Assembly: GCA_002412765.1 (NCBI GenBank)
Contig: DHVR01000007.1
Coordinates: forward strand, 1 to 38,384
Source: Leptolinea sp. UBA5203
GTDB taxonomy: Bacteria > Chloroflexota > Anaerolineae > Anaerolineales > Anaerolineaceae
Length of the DNA stretch: 38,384 bases
Direction: 5' to 3'
Part shown: positions 1 to 8,485 of the stretch, one piece after another
Layout: every line of letters starts with the position of its first letter
How positions within the stretch are numbered: the first letter of the stretch is position 1
The notes under the pieces: model-generated
Databases searched by the model: none
Told to the model about the DNA's origin: nothing
Seen by the model: the letters and a program-made list of their open reading frames with translations, nothing else
Made by a program: the position numbers and the translations under genes

Positions 1-75
1 ATGTTGCTGTATACAGCATGCCTCGTCCCTACCAGTTCCAGGTCATTTTCATGACATCAATATTCTTACAACTCC

Positions 76-104
76 TTGCAATTAAACCCGCCTTATTCGA
101 TAAT
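76..104 (+). promoter_or_regulatory. Putative sigma-70-type promoter of fhs
   Basis: TTGCAA (76-81) and GATAAT (99-104) are separated by 17 nt. This is a plausible vegetative promoter, with the transcription start expected near 111. The leader to the fhs ATG would be about 50 nt. Inferred from consensus match only. Confidence 0.45.
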
Positions 105-159
105 CTTTATATGGAATTTTATTGTTAATTGGTATAGACCCAGGTAAGGAGGGTTTTTT

Positions 160-2088
160 ATGAGTACTCATAATAGCGCACATTCCCCGGTAAAATTTGA
201 AGCCACAAAAATTCATCCCAAATCGCCGGTGCCATCGGATATTGAAATTGCGCAGGATGCGGTAGTAAAACCTATCGAGCAAATTGGCCGGGAACTGGGC
301 CTGCTGGAAAGCGAAATGGAGTTGTACGGTCCGGTGATGGCCAAGGTTAAATTAGATGTGCTGGAACGCCTGAAAGACCTGCCTGATGGCAAGTACATTG
401 ACGTCACGGCAATTACCCCCACGCCATTGGGAGAAGGCAAAACCACCGTTACTATTGGCCTCTCACAGGCGCTGGGTGCGCATTTGGGCTACCGGGTGAT
501 GACCTGTATCCGTCAACCCAGCCAGGGGCCAACCTTTGGCATCAAGGGCGGTGCGGCCGGCGGTGGCTACAGCCAGGTGGTGCCAATGGAAGATTTTAAC
601 CTGCATCTTACTGGCGATATGCACGCTATCATCGCTGCCAATAATTTACTGGCAGCCGCCATCGATGCGCGCATTTTCCATGAAGCCACCCAAACCGATG
701 AGCAACTCTTTCATCGGTTTTGTCCGCCGGATAAGCAAGGTGACCGTACCTTTGGCTTGGGCATGCGCGGACGTTTGAAAAAACTGGGTCTGGACTTAGT
801 GGATCCGTGCGACCTGAGTATTGAGGACAGAAAGCGGATGTTTCGCCTGGACATGGACCCGGAAAAGGTCATTTGGAAGAGAGTTCTAGATACCAATGAC
901 CGCTATTTACGTGGTGTGACGATTGGGAAAGGGGTGGAAGAAAAAGGCATCAGCCGTAAAACAGGATTTGACATTGCGCCTGCCAGTGAGATCATGGCCA
1001 TTCTGGCTTTGACCACTAGTCTGACGGATATGCGCGAGCGATTGGGAAAAATAGTGGTGGCGATCAGCCGGAGCGGTACACCTGTGACTGCCGAGGACAT
1101 CGGTGTGGCTGGGGCACTGACCGTGTTAATGAAAGATGCAATCAAGCCTACCCTGATGCAAACTCTGGAAGGTACGCCGGTTTTTGTGCATGCCGGACCA
1201 TTTGCCAATATTGCCCACGGCAACAGTTCCATCCTGGCGGATAAAATCGGCTTGAAACTGGCGGATTATGTGATCACAGAATCCGGTTTTGGTGCGGATA
1301 TGGGCATGGAGAAATTCTTTGATATCAAGTGCCGCACCTCAGGCCTGGTGCCCAATGTAGTGGTGCTGGTGGCCACGGTGCGGGCATTAAAAATGCACGG
1401 CGGCGGACCCAAAGTGGTGGCGGGAAAGCCGCTGGATCAGGTCTATAAAATGGAGAATCTGGGTTTACTTAAGAAGGGGTTGCGAAATTTAACGCATCAT
1501 GTGAAAACGGTGCGTAAATTTGGCATTCCGGTGGTGGTGGCGATCAATAGTTTCATTACCGATACTGAAGCGGAATTGGATCTGATCCAGAAGTGGATCA
1601 TCGGGGAAGAATGTGCGGAAGCCGCTGTCGTTTGCCGAAATTGGGAGCTAGGCGGGGAAGGGGCTATTGAATTGGCTGAAGCGGTGGTGAAGGCTGCCAA
1701 TAAACCGTCCAATTTTGATTATCTCTATCCACTGGATATGTCGATTAAGGACAAAATTGATACCATCGCCAGGGAAGTCTACGGCGCGGAAGGAGTGGAT
1801 TACAGCTCGATCGTCGAGGAGCGTATTCTTGAATATACCCGCCTTGGCTATGACAAATTACCCATCTGTATGGCAAAAACGCATCTGAGTATCAGTCACG
1901 ATCCTAATCTGAAAGGCGTGCCACGCGGATACCGCATCCCCATCAACAGTATTCGCGTTTCCGTGGGGGCCGGGTTTGTTGTTCCCCTGGTCGGGACGAT
2001 GAGCACCATGCCGGGACTACCCACGCGGCCGGCTTTCTTTGATATTGATCTTGATCTTGAAAGTGGAAAAATCGTGGGATTATCTTAA
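160..2088 (+). CDS. fhs: Formate--tetrahydrofolate ligase (eukaryotic C1-THF-synthase-like long form)
   Basis: This enzyme makes 10-formyl-THF from formate, THF and ATP in the cytoplasm, the entry step of one-carbon metabolism and of the Wood-Ljungdahl methyl branch. The 642-residue product has the P-loop TPLGEGKTT near residue 88-96 and the family signatures FGIKGGAAGGGY, GPFANIAHGN and GFGADMGMEKFF. Typical bacterial FTHFS is about 560 residues. The extra length lies in an N-terminal extension and a central insert, and motifs such as RVLDTNDRYLR and the C-terminal VGTMSTMPGLPTRP closely recall the synthetase domain of animal C1-THF synthase as I remember it. The ATG follows an AAGGAGGG ribosome site at the usual distance. 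No partner gene is adjacent, but the methyl-transfer genes of the same pathway (metF fusion, metH) lie 13 kb away in the window. Confidence 0.96.
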   Translation: MSTHNSAHSPVKFEATKIHPKSPVPSDIEIAQDAVVKPIEQIGRELGLLESEMELYGPVMAKVKLDVLERLKDLPDGKYIDVTAITPTPLGEGKTTVTIGLSQALGAHLGYRVMTCIRQPSQGPTFGIKGGAAGGGYSQVVPMEDFNLHLTGDMHAIIAANNLLAAAIDARIFHEATQTDEQLFHRFCPPDKQGDRTFGLGMRGRLKKLGLDLVDPCDLSIEDRKRMFRLDMDPEKVIWKRVLDTNDRYLRGVTIGKGVEEKGISRKTGFDIAPASEIMAILALTTSLTDMRERLGKIVVAISRSGTPVTAEDIGVAGALTVLMKDAIKPTLMQTLEGTPVFVHAGPFANIAHGNSSILADKIGLKLADYVITESGFGADMGMEKFFDIKCRTSGLVPNVVVLVATVRALKMHGGGPKVVAGKPLDQVYKMENLGLLKKGLRNLTHHVKTVRKFGIPVVVAINSFITDTEAELDLIQKWIIGEECAEAAVVCRNWELGGEGAIELAEAVVKAANKPSNFDYLYPLDMSIKDKIDTIAREVYGAEGVDYSSIVEERILEYTRLGYDKLPICMAKTHLSISHDPNLKGVPRGYRIPINSIRVSVGAGFVVPLVGTMSTMPGLPTRPAFFDIDLDLESGKIVGLS

Positions 2089-2173
2089 AAATTGATTCTC
2101 AAACGACTGTCAAAAGGTCATTTGCAAGGAAGCCGCTGTCATAAATACGGGTAAACATTTAGATAATCTCCAC

Positions 2174-2205
2174 ATGTAGAGGCATTTCCTGAATTGCCTC
2201 TACAT
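2174..2205. repeat. Intergenic inverted repeat (11-bp stem, 10-nt loop)
   Basis: ATGTAGAGGCA (2174-2184) is exactly complementary to TGCCTCTACAT (2195-2205) around a 10-nt loop. No T-run follows, so it is not a standard intrinsic terminator, although it could stabilise the 3' end of the fhs transcript. Palindromes built on GAGGCA...TGCCTC are often dispersed intergenic repeats. That interpretation needs a genome-wide count. Confidence 0.6.
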
Positions 2206-2311
2206 AGTAGACAACTCCCTGGGATAAAGACTGCAAATTCTTGAAAAAGAGAAGTATATTAAATCCTGAAAGTACTCAATGAAGATAGGTCAATTATGGT
2301 TTGGATTGAAA

Positions 2312-2344
2312 AGACCCTCAGGGTTTCAAAGACCCTTAGGGTCT
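2312..2344. repeat. Two adjacent short palindromic units (GACCCTNAGGGT)
   Basis: Two near-identical palindromes, AGACCCTCAGGGTTT and AGACCCTTAGGGTCT, stand side by side 130-165 nt upstream of the XRE-cupin gene. They could be a paired operator or a dispersed repeat; the sequence alone does not decide. They share the 386-nt gap 2089-2474 with the 2174-2205 hairpin and the 2376-2405 promoter. I see no further gene in that gap. Confidence 0.5.
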
Positions 2345-2375
2345 GGCATATCGTTTATTAGGCCATCCCATATAT

Positions 2376-2405
2376 TTGTACATTCATTTCGCAATACGGT
2401 ATAAT
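2376..2405 (+). promoter_or_regulatory. Putative promoter of the XRE-cupin regulator
   Basis: TTGTAC (2376-2381) and a perfect TATAAT (2400-2405) are spaced by 18 nt. They lie about 70 nt upstream of the start codon at 2478 and downstream of the paired palindromes. Confidence 0.55.
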
Positions 2406-2477
2406 CCAGCAAGAAACCTTTGGTTTTCATAGTCACAAAATTGAGATGATAATCCCTACCTGCTTGTGGAGGAAATG

Positions 2478-3098
2478 ATGATTGAGGAAATAGAAGAATA
2501 TGGTGGGGTCGATGTAGGACAGCGGCTGCGGGATTTACGGGAACAACGCAATGTATCCATGCGTTCCTTGGCGAAATTGAGCGGTCTTTCGGCCAATGGA
2601 TTGAGCATGATTGAACGCAATCTGACTTCTCCTTCCGTAAGTACCCTGACTAAACTAGCCAAGGCGCTGGAAGTGCCCGTGGCGGCATTTTTCCGAGAGC
2701 AAAATCAGAAATCAAAAGTTGTGTTTTGCAGACAAAGTGAACGCAATGAGATTCATTTTCTGCAAGGCAAATGGGAAGGCTTAGGCGGCGATCAATTTGA
2801 AGGGCAGCTCGAAGCTTATATCCTGATCACAGAACCCAATGGTTCCAGCGGGGTGCACAAACTATTACATTCCGGCAATGAATTTGTATTCGGCCTTGAA
2901 GGTCAATTGGAGTATGAAATCGAAAATCAACGCTACCTGCTCAATCCGGGAGACAGCCTTTTTTTTCTCTCCAATATGGAACACCGCTGGCATAACACCG
3001 GCACGGGCATTGCCCGCGCCATGATCATTGTCTCCGGGTATGATCCGCACGATTCCCCCGGGGAATATCACCTGACTTCTCCCACACCCAAGATATAA
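2478..3098 (+). CDS. XRE-family transcriptional regulator with C-terminal cupin sensor domain
   Basis: Cytoplasmic DNA-binding regulator of 206 residues. An HTH_3/XRE domain spans about residues 14-72 (LAKLSGLSANGLSMIER forms the helix-turn-helix). A cupin_2 barrel spans about 112-185, with the metal-site-like segment HSGNEFVFGLEG and the PGDSLFFLSNMEHRW segment. Proteins of this architecture (PuuR, SutR/YdcN type) sense a small metabolite through the cupin. The ligand here cannot be read from sequence. The reading frame opens at a GTG at 2466, but that codon overlaps the GGAGG ribosome site at 2468-2472. ATG 2478 sits 5 nt beyond the site and is preferred over ATG 2475. No obvious target gene is adjacent, since the next gene (dinG) is convergent. 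The two palindromic units upstream could be autoregulatory sites. Confidence 0.93.
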   Translation: MIEEIEEYGGVDVGQRLRDLREQRNVSMRSLAKLSGLSANGLSMIERNLTSPSVSTLTKLAKALEVPVAAFFREQNQKSKVVFCRQSERNEIHFLQGKWEGLGGDQFEGQLEAYILITEPNGSSGVHKLLHSGNEFVFGLEGQLEYEIENQRYLLNPGDSLFFLSNMEHRWHNTGTGIARAMIIVSGYDPHDSPGEYHLTSPTPKI

Positions 3099-3121
3099 AA
3101 AACAGCCGTAAGGCTGTTTTT
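3098..3121. terminator. Bidirectional intrinsic terminator
   Basis: AAAAACAGCC, a GTAA loop, then GGCTGTTTTT. The symmetric A and T flanks let it work for both the XRE-cupin gene (+), whose stop it abuts, and dinG (-), whose stop is at 3125. Confidence 0.9.
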
Positions 3122-3124
3122 GTT

Positions 3125-5926
3125 TTAGAGATTTAACCAGGAAGCGGCTGCTTTGGGAAGATCATTTTGGGAGCCAACCTTTTTGGTGCAATCCGGAAGG
3201 GAATCCAAAAATAGTTTGCCATAAGCTTTGGTCAGGATGCGCCGGTCATAGACTACCACAACCCCGCGGTCCGATTTGGAGCGGATAAGGCGGCCGAATC
3301 CCTGGCGGAAACGCAGAATGGCTTCCGGCAGCATGTATTCGTTGAACGGATTCTCAAAAGTTTCCGAGCGGGCGGCAATGATCGGGTCCGAGGGCACATC
3401 AAATGGCAGTTTGGTGATAGCTACCACAGAAAGGGCTTCCCCGGGGACATCCACGCCTTCCCAGAAAGAGCGTGTTCCGAGAAGTACGGCTTTATCCGAT
3501 ATTTTGAAGTTTTCCAATAAAGAATTTGCGGAAGCGCCCTGTCCCTGTTCATACAAAGTGATATCGGCTTTCATCAGGGGCATGGCCAGGGTTTCGGAGG
3601 TTTTCCTTAATTGCGTGTAGGAAGTATATAAAACCAGCAATCTTCCGTCCGTTGCCGTCGCCAGGCTGAGCAAGGATTGATCAACCACGCGTTGATATTG
3701 GGCGGCAACATTGGGCTCCGGAATGTCGTTCAGAATATATAACAAAACCGAGTTTTCATAGTCAAAGGGGGAGCCGACCATTAATTCATCTGCTTCTTCA
3801 GCAAATAAACGGTTGCGAATATAGTCAAAATCACCGTTGGTTGTCAGGGTGGCAGAGGTGAGGATGACGCTGTTCTTCTCATGCCAGAGGAATTTTTGCA
3901 TCAAAGGTCCGATGTGCAGCGGCGCGGCATTGACACTGATCTGACCATTACGCGGAGAGAGGTCCAGCCAGTAAATATACTCTGCCATGGGTTGGCTGAT
4001 CAATCCGTTCAAAGTATCTTTGGTTTCGCTGAGCGAGCGAATGATGTTGGTAATGCTGTCCACCTGATCAAAGAATTCATCCTTGGATTGGGTTTCCACT
4101 TCGTTGTAGGCTTTGATCAAGGATTGTAATTGGGTGAGCAGGGCCTTGAGCGTGTCCTGGGTGGAATCCCAGGTGATTTCCACTTCGGTCCAGGCAGGCT
4201 GGGTGCGGGTGGCGGGGATGATCCTTTCCTGTTGGCCATACAGACTGACCGGTTTGCCATCCCGCTGATCTTCCAGGTACAGGTTCAGGGTCTGGAAGAC
4301 GGATTTAAGATCCTGTTCCAAGCGGAAGGCAAGATCGGTGATTTTCTGAGTCATTTTGTCGGCTACGGCATATTCGGCGGGGGAGATTAGCTCTTTGATC
4401 AGCACCAACAATCGACCCAGTACGCCGGTGCTGGTGCCGCCCATTTCGCGGAAGAGGGTGGTCAGATCGGATTGATTGATGCGGTAGCTGAGGGCGTTGG
4501 TGGTGGCGGATTCAATGTGATGGCCTTCATCAATAATCAGGTATTTATAATCCGGCAGAACGCGGTTGCCCATAGCCACATCGGAAAGCAAGAGGGCATG
4601 GTTGACCACAATCAAGTGGGCGTTTTGAGCGGATTGTTTGGCCAGGTAATAGGGACACAGACCGCCCAATCGGGAAAGACAGGCTTCCGGGTGGCAGTTC
4701 TCCGTTTCAGAGGAGAGTTTCATCCAGATATCCCTTTCGATGGGGCCGTTGAGATTGATTTCGTTTCGGTCACCGCTGCCGTTTTGGGAGAGCCAGATCA
4801 TGATTTTTGCCAGGACGCGCATGGTGTTGGCATTTTCAGGTCCGCGATTGCGCAAGGCTTCAAGACGTTTGGGGCAAAGGTAATTGGAACGGCCTTTAAG
4901 CACCACGGCTTTGATATCCAGATCCAGAGCAGCTTTTAAATCCGGGATGTCTTTGTTGATCAATTGATCCTGCAGGTTGATGGTATTGGTGGAGATCACC
5001 ACGCGCTGCTGATTTTTTTGCGCCCACATGGCGGCAGGAATTAGATAGGCGAAGGACTTGCCTGTACCGGTACCGGCTTCCACCATCAGATGCTGACCAG
5101 TGGAGATGGCATTGGTCACCGCGTGCAGCATCTCAATTTGTTGGTTGCGTTTCTCGTATTGCTTGAAGTGCTTGGAGAAGGCTCCGCCGTGTTCCAGAAT
5201 CGCGCCAAGTTCTTCCGCATCCAAGGGGATGGGTGGGTCGAGGGGTTCCAGGGCTTTGCCAACCGAATCTTCCAATTGGCTGATCAAGCGGCTGTTTTTT
5301 AACCAATCCGGCTGTGATTGGCTGATGGCTTCACCGCTGTGCGTTTTGAGGATGGATTGGAATAGAAAATACGCGCCCCAATGGATGGGTTTGGAAAGAC
5401 GTACCAATTCGGCAATCAAGGCGACGGGTAATTCACTGGCCAATTCCTGCAGCTTATTGTAGACCGCATAGGTCAGCTTGGAATCATCCAATGCCCGGTG
5501 CAGGGAACCCAGGTGGATGATTCCCAATTGCTGTCCCAAAGCGCCCAAATTATAGCGGGAAGCCCCAGGCAAAAGTACTGCGGCAAGTTCGTAAGTGTCG
5601 ATGACCGGGTTATTATTAAGTATCTTTAGATTCTGTAAAAAGGAAAGATCGAATTGGACGTTGTGTCCAACCACCGGGGCGTCACCTACAAAGGCGGCAA
5701 ATTCAGGAATCACATCATGAATTTGGGGGGCATTTGATACCATTTGGTTGGTAATACCCGTAAGGCGGGAAATCATGGGAGGGATGGGTCGATTGGGGTT
5801 TACCAGGCTGCTCCATTCGGCGATGACCCGGTTTCCATTAAACTTTACAGCTCCGATTTCGGTAATGGCATCTTGATCGGGATCAAGGCCAGTCGTTTCA
5901 ATATCCAGTGCTACTATGGGTTGCAT
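3125..5926 (-). CDS. dinG: DinG-family ATP-dependent helicase with N-terminal DnaQ-like 3'-5' exonuclease
   Basis: A 933-residue protein for DNA repair or replication-fork processing. Residues 1-165 form a DEDDh exonuclease: D8 and E10 in ALDIETTG, D93 in HNVQFD, and H143 with D147 in HRALDD. The rest is an XPD/DinG superfamily-2 helicase with Walker A EAGTGTGKS (about 283-291), DEGH box (466-469) and C-terminal motif VI (FGRLIRSKSDRG). Four cysteines at C351, C411, C416 and C424 match the spacing style of the E. coli DinG iron-sulfur site, which many exonuclease-fused Firmicute DinG proteins lack. This protein therefore seems to keep both activities. The start is set at ATG 5926 because the fold begins there (MQPIVALDIE). 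The longer frame uses a TTG with no support. A TATAAT lies only 7 nt upstream of that ATG, suggesting a leaderless mRNA. Confidence 0.93.
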   Translation of the reverse strand: MQPIVALDIETTGLDPDQDAITEIGAVKFNGNRVIAEWSSLVNPNRPIPPMISRLTGITNQMVSNAPQIHDVIPEFAAFVGDAPVVGHNVQFDLSFLQNLKILNNNPVIDTYELAAVLLPGASRYNLGALGQQLGIIHLGSLHRALDDSKLTYAVYNKLQELASELPVALIAELVRLSKPIHWGAYFLFQSILKTHSGEAISQSQPDWLKNSRLISQLEDSVGKALEPLDPPIPLDAEELGAILEHGGAFSKHFKQYEKRNQQIEMLHAVTNAISTGQHLMVEAGTGTGKSFAYLIPAAMWAQKNQQRVVISTNTINLQDQLINKDIPDLKAALDLDIKAVVLKGRSNYLCPKRLEALRNRGPENANTMRVLAKIMIWLSQNGSGDRNEINLNGPIERDIWMKLSSETENCHPEACLSRLGGLCPYYLAKQSAQNAHLIVVNHALLLSDVAMGNRVLPDYKYLIIDEGHHIESATTNALSYRINQSDLTTLFREMGGTSTGVLGRLLVLIKELISPAEYAVADKMTQKITDLAFRLEQDLKSVFQTLNLYLEDQRDGKPVSLYGQQERIIPATRTQPAWTEVEITWDSTQDTLKALLTQLQSLIKAYNEVETQSKDEFFDQVDSITNIIRSLSETKDTLNGLISQPMAEYIYWLDLSPRNGQISVNAAPLHIGPLMQKFLWHEKNSVILTSATLTTNGDFDYIRNRLFAEEADELMVGSPFDYENSVLLYILNDIPEPNVAAQYQRVVDQSLLSLATATDGRLLVLYTSYTQLRKTSETLAMPLMKADITLYEQGQGASANSLLENFKISDKAVLLGTRSFWEGVDVPGEALSVVAITKLPFDVPSDPIIAARSETFENPFNEYMLPEAILRFRQGFGRLIRSKSDRGVVVVYDRRILTKAYGKLFLDSLPDCTKKVGSQNDLPKAAASWLNL

Positions 5927-5933
5927 GGGACAA

Positions 5934-5939
5934 ATTATA
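5934..5939 (-). promoter_or_regulatory. Putative -10 element of dinG (leaderless transcript)
   Basis: On the minus strand TATAAT ends 7 nt before the dinG ATG, so transcription would start at or next to the start codon. No Shine-Dalgarno sequence is visible there. The -35 region is weak (ATAACC at 17-nt spacing). Confidence 0.45.
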
Positions 5940-5954
5940 CCAGAGGAATCCGCT

Positions 5955-5984
5955 TTGGTTATGACGGGTGAGGTTTGGTACAAT
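5955..5984 (+). promoter_or_regulatory. Putative promoter of the GH36 gene
   Basis: TTGGTT (5955-5960), an 18-nt spacer and TACAAT (5979-5984). It lies about 45 nt upstream of the alpha-galactosidase start and is back-to-back with the dinG -10 element. Confidence 0.45.
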
Positions 5985-6029
5985 ATCTGAAATCAACCAC
6001 GCCAGCAGGCTCAGGGCAGGATAAAAACC

Positions 6030-8354
6030 ATGAAAATAACCTATCATCCCGATGATGGAATGCTGTTTTTTGAACAAAATACTAACGCGGCGATTCAAAT
6101 CCTCAACGCGGGATTTTCCTTTGAGTATAAAGTGGGTCGCAAAACCATTCTCGAATCCTCAACTGGACTGAAATTCTCGCTTGAAGAAAAAGCCAGCCGG
6201 CTGGAAAAGGGATTGGGGCAGGGCAGGTACGAAGCCTATACGGCAGCTTCCACCATTTGTCAGGCTAAATACCATCTGGAATTGTTTCAGCCCGATGACA
6301 CAGCATTTGCATTTTGGCGATTAAGCATCCAGAATCAGGATGAAAGCCCCTATCAGATCATGGAGTTTCGTTTGCTGGAAATGTCTGCTCAAAAAGCAGG
6401 TGAAATCCAGCTTGCAGGCCGACAGGGAGATTTGCGATTCTTCTCCCAGGGCTGGCAATCCTGGTCTCATACGGCTTCCTACGGTATAGAGGATCGGATG
6501 GTCACATCCAACCTTTCCGTGGCACAGGCGCCCCTGTGTTACGATCATGGCACTCCTCGTTCCCGCCGCAAGGGCAGCTTTTCCAGTGACTTTTTTACTG
6601 TATTAAGTGATCCAGCCAGCCAGACAGGTGTACTGCTGGGGTTTATTTCCCAACAGGAACAATTTGGCGCCATCTCGGTGGATTTGCATGACCTGTTCAC
6701 CCTCAGGCTGTTTTCAAAAGGAGATGGGGCGCGACTTCTGCCTGGCCAAATGATGCAAACCGATTGGGCGGTGCTGCAGGACGTCAGCCTGATTGGGGAT
6801 CCCCTGGCAGCCTATACAAGCCTGGTACAGGAGTTTCATGGGCTGGCGCAGGTACCCGAAACCTATGCGGGCTGGTGCTCCTGGTATTATTTTTATCAAG
6901 CCATCTCCGAAACGATCATACGGGAGAATTTGCAGCAGATTGGTAGTTTGAAGGAAAGCATCCCTCTTAAATTGGTGCAGATTGATGATGGCTACGAAAA
7001 GCAGGTGGGAGACTGGTTGAAATTTGCGTCAACCTTCCCGGATGGCGTAGCACCCTTGGCACATGAAATCCAGCAAGCTGGTTTTATGCCGGGTTTGTGG
7101 ATGGCGCCGTTCATTGTGCATCCAAAGTCCGATTTGATGAAAGAGCATCCGGATTGGATTTTGCGCAACCGCCTGGGGCAGCCGGTCAATGCCGGTTTTA
7201 TTTGGAATGTTTTTACAACAGCCCTGGATCTCACCCATCCGGATGCGTTGGCGTATGCGCTGGAGGTTGTGCGGGTGGCCGCTGAGGAATGGCATTACCC
7301 CTATCTGAAATTGGATTTTCTGTATGCTTCAGCGTTGCCTGGTGTGCATCATGATCCCAGTTTGACCCGTGCCCAAATTTTGCGGCGAGCCTTTGAGCAA
7401 TTAAGGGCAGTGGTTGGCCCCGAGGTCTATTTATTAGGCTGCGGTGCGCCTATGGGCCCTTCCATTGGCATCTTTGACGCCATGCGCATCGGCGCGGATG
7501 TCAGCGGCAGTTGGAATCCGAAATATCTCGGTATGGAACGGCCTTTCCTGGGGGAGCCCAACATGCCTTCTGCGCGCAATGCCATTCAAAACGTACTTAC
7601 TCGGCAGTCCATGCACCGCAAGTGGTGGATCAATGATCCAGATTGTTTACTAGTACGCGCGGATAGTGAACTCACTTACGAGGAAGTAAAAACTCTGACC
7701 AGTGTGATTGGCCTATCTGGTGGGGCGTTTCTGGTCTCCGATAACATGCCGGCCTTATCCGCCGAACGACTGGCTTTGATTCAGAAAGTGATGCCGATTC
7801 ATGATTTTGATGTTTCTGTCCCGGATTTAATGACCCACACCATCCCCGAGAGGATGCTGGTGAATTGCCAGACTCAGCAGGAAGCATGGAAGGTGCTGGG
7901 CTGTTTCCATTGGGGCAACTGGGCGGAGAAAGTGACTTTTTGTTTGAAGGACTATGGGATTCCTGACGGTCTATATTGGCTGCGTTCCTTCTGGGATGAC
8001 AAAGTCACCCAGGCGGATACCAATCAAGAACTGACGTTTGATCTGACTGCCCACGGTTGTCTGGTACTGGCAGTGCGCAAGGTTCGGGAAGAACACGCGA
8101 TGTATTTGGGGAGCAGCTTCCATTTGCTGCAGGGTGTGGAATTGATCAAACAGGAAGAGACTCCGGTCAATCTTGTATTTTCGCTAAATCTTCACCAACA
8201 AATGAGTGGCTGGGTGGATGCTTATCTCCCTCGGAAACTCAGTTCGGTCTGGGTGGAGCAGAAACAGATTGCCTGGGAAGAAATTCTTAATAAAGTACTC
8301 CGGATTCCTGTCAGCGGAAATGGAAAAGTCGCGATTCAGTGTATTTACGACTGA
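6030..8354 (+). CDS. GH36-family alpha-galactosidase
   Basis: A 774-residue glycoside hydrolase expected to release alpha-linked galactose from oligosaccharides such as melibiose or raffinose. It has an N-terminal beta-sandwich (about 1-270, with the FSQGWQSWSH segment), a central TIM barrel and a C-terminal beta domain. The family active-site signatures are present: WCSWYYFYQ, VQIDDGYE and LWMAPF; the nucleophile is D429 in YLKLDFLY and the acid/base is D490 in RIGADVSGSW. There is no signal peptide, so the enzyme is probably cytoplasmic and acts on imported sugars. No transporter or sugar regulator is adjacent, so it appears monocistronic. The ATG follows a CAGGGCAGG ribosome site. Within GH36 other alpha-galactosyl or raffinose-type specificities remain possible. 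Confidence 0.92.
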   Translation: MKITYHPDDGMLFFEQNTNAAIQILNAGFSFEYKVGRKTILESSTGLKFSLEEKASRLEKGLGQGRYEAYTAASTICQAKYHLELFQPDDTAFAFWRLSIQNQDESPYQIMEFRLLEMSAQKAGEIQLAGRQGDLRFFSQGWQSWSHTASYGIEDRMVTSNLSVAQAPLCYDHGTPRSRRKGSFSSDFFTVLSDPASQTGVLLGFISQQEQFGAISVDLHDLFTLRLFSKGDGARLLPGQMMQTDWAVLQDVSLIGDPLAAYTSLVQEFHGLAQVPETYAGWCSWYYFYQAISETIIRENLQQIGSLKESIPLKLVQIDDGYEKQVGDWLKFASTFPDGVAPLAHEIQQAGFMPGLWMAPFIVHPKSDLMKEHPDWILRNRLGQPVNAGFIWNVFTTALDLTHPDALAYALEVVRVAAEEWHYPYLKLDFLYASALPGVHHDPSLTRAQILRRAFEQLRAVVGPEVYLLGCGAPMGPSIGIFDAMRIGADVSGSWNPKYLGMERPFLGEPNMPSARNAIQNVLTRQSMHRKWWINDPDCLLVRADSELTYEEVKTLTSVIGLSGGAFLVSDNMPALSAERLALIQKVMPIHDFDVSVPDLMTHTIPERMLVNCQTQQEAWKVLGCFHWGNWAEKVTFCLKDYGIPDGLYWLRSFWDDKVTQADTNQELTFDLTAHGCLVLAVRKVREEHAMYLGSSFHLLQGVELIKQEETPVNLVFSLNLHQQMSGWVDAYLPRKLSSVWVEQKQIAWEEILNKVLRIPVSGNGKVAIQCIYD

Positions 8355-8388
8355 GAATTCTTGCAATCCTCCAGAATAGGTGAATATA

Positions 8389-8420
8389 AAGTAGGGGCGA
8401 CCGGCCGGTCGCCCCTACTT
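8389..8420. repeat. 32-bp perfect loopless palindrome
   Basis: AAGTAGGGGCGACCGG (8389-8404) is followed directly by its exact reverse complement. The palindrome sits between the converging ends of the GH36 gene (+) and the DUF4349 gene (-). There is no T-run, so a classical terminator is unlikely. A perfect GC-rich cruciform of this type is typical of dispersed intergenic palindromes (REP-like or MITE remnant). Confidence 0.75.
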
Positions 8421-8485
8421 GTTCGTTCATCAGCGTGTCTTGAAAATAAGGAAAACGCTTTTATCGTTTGAATTGAAATCAGGAG

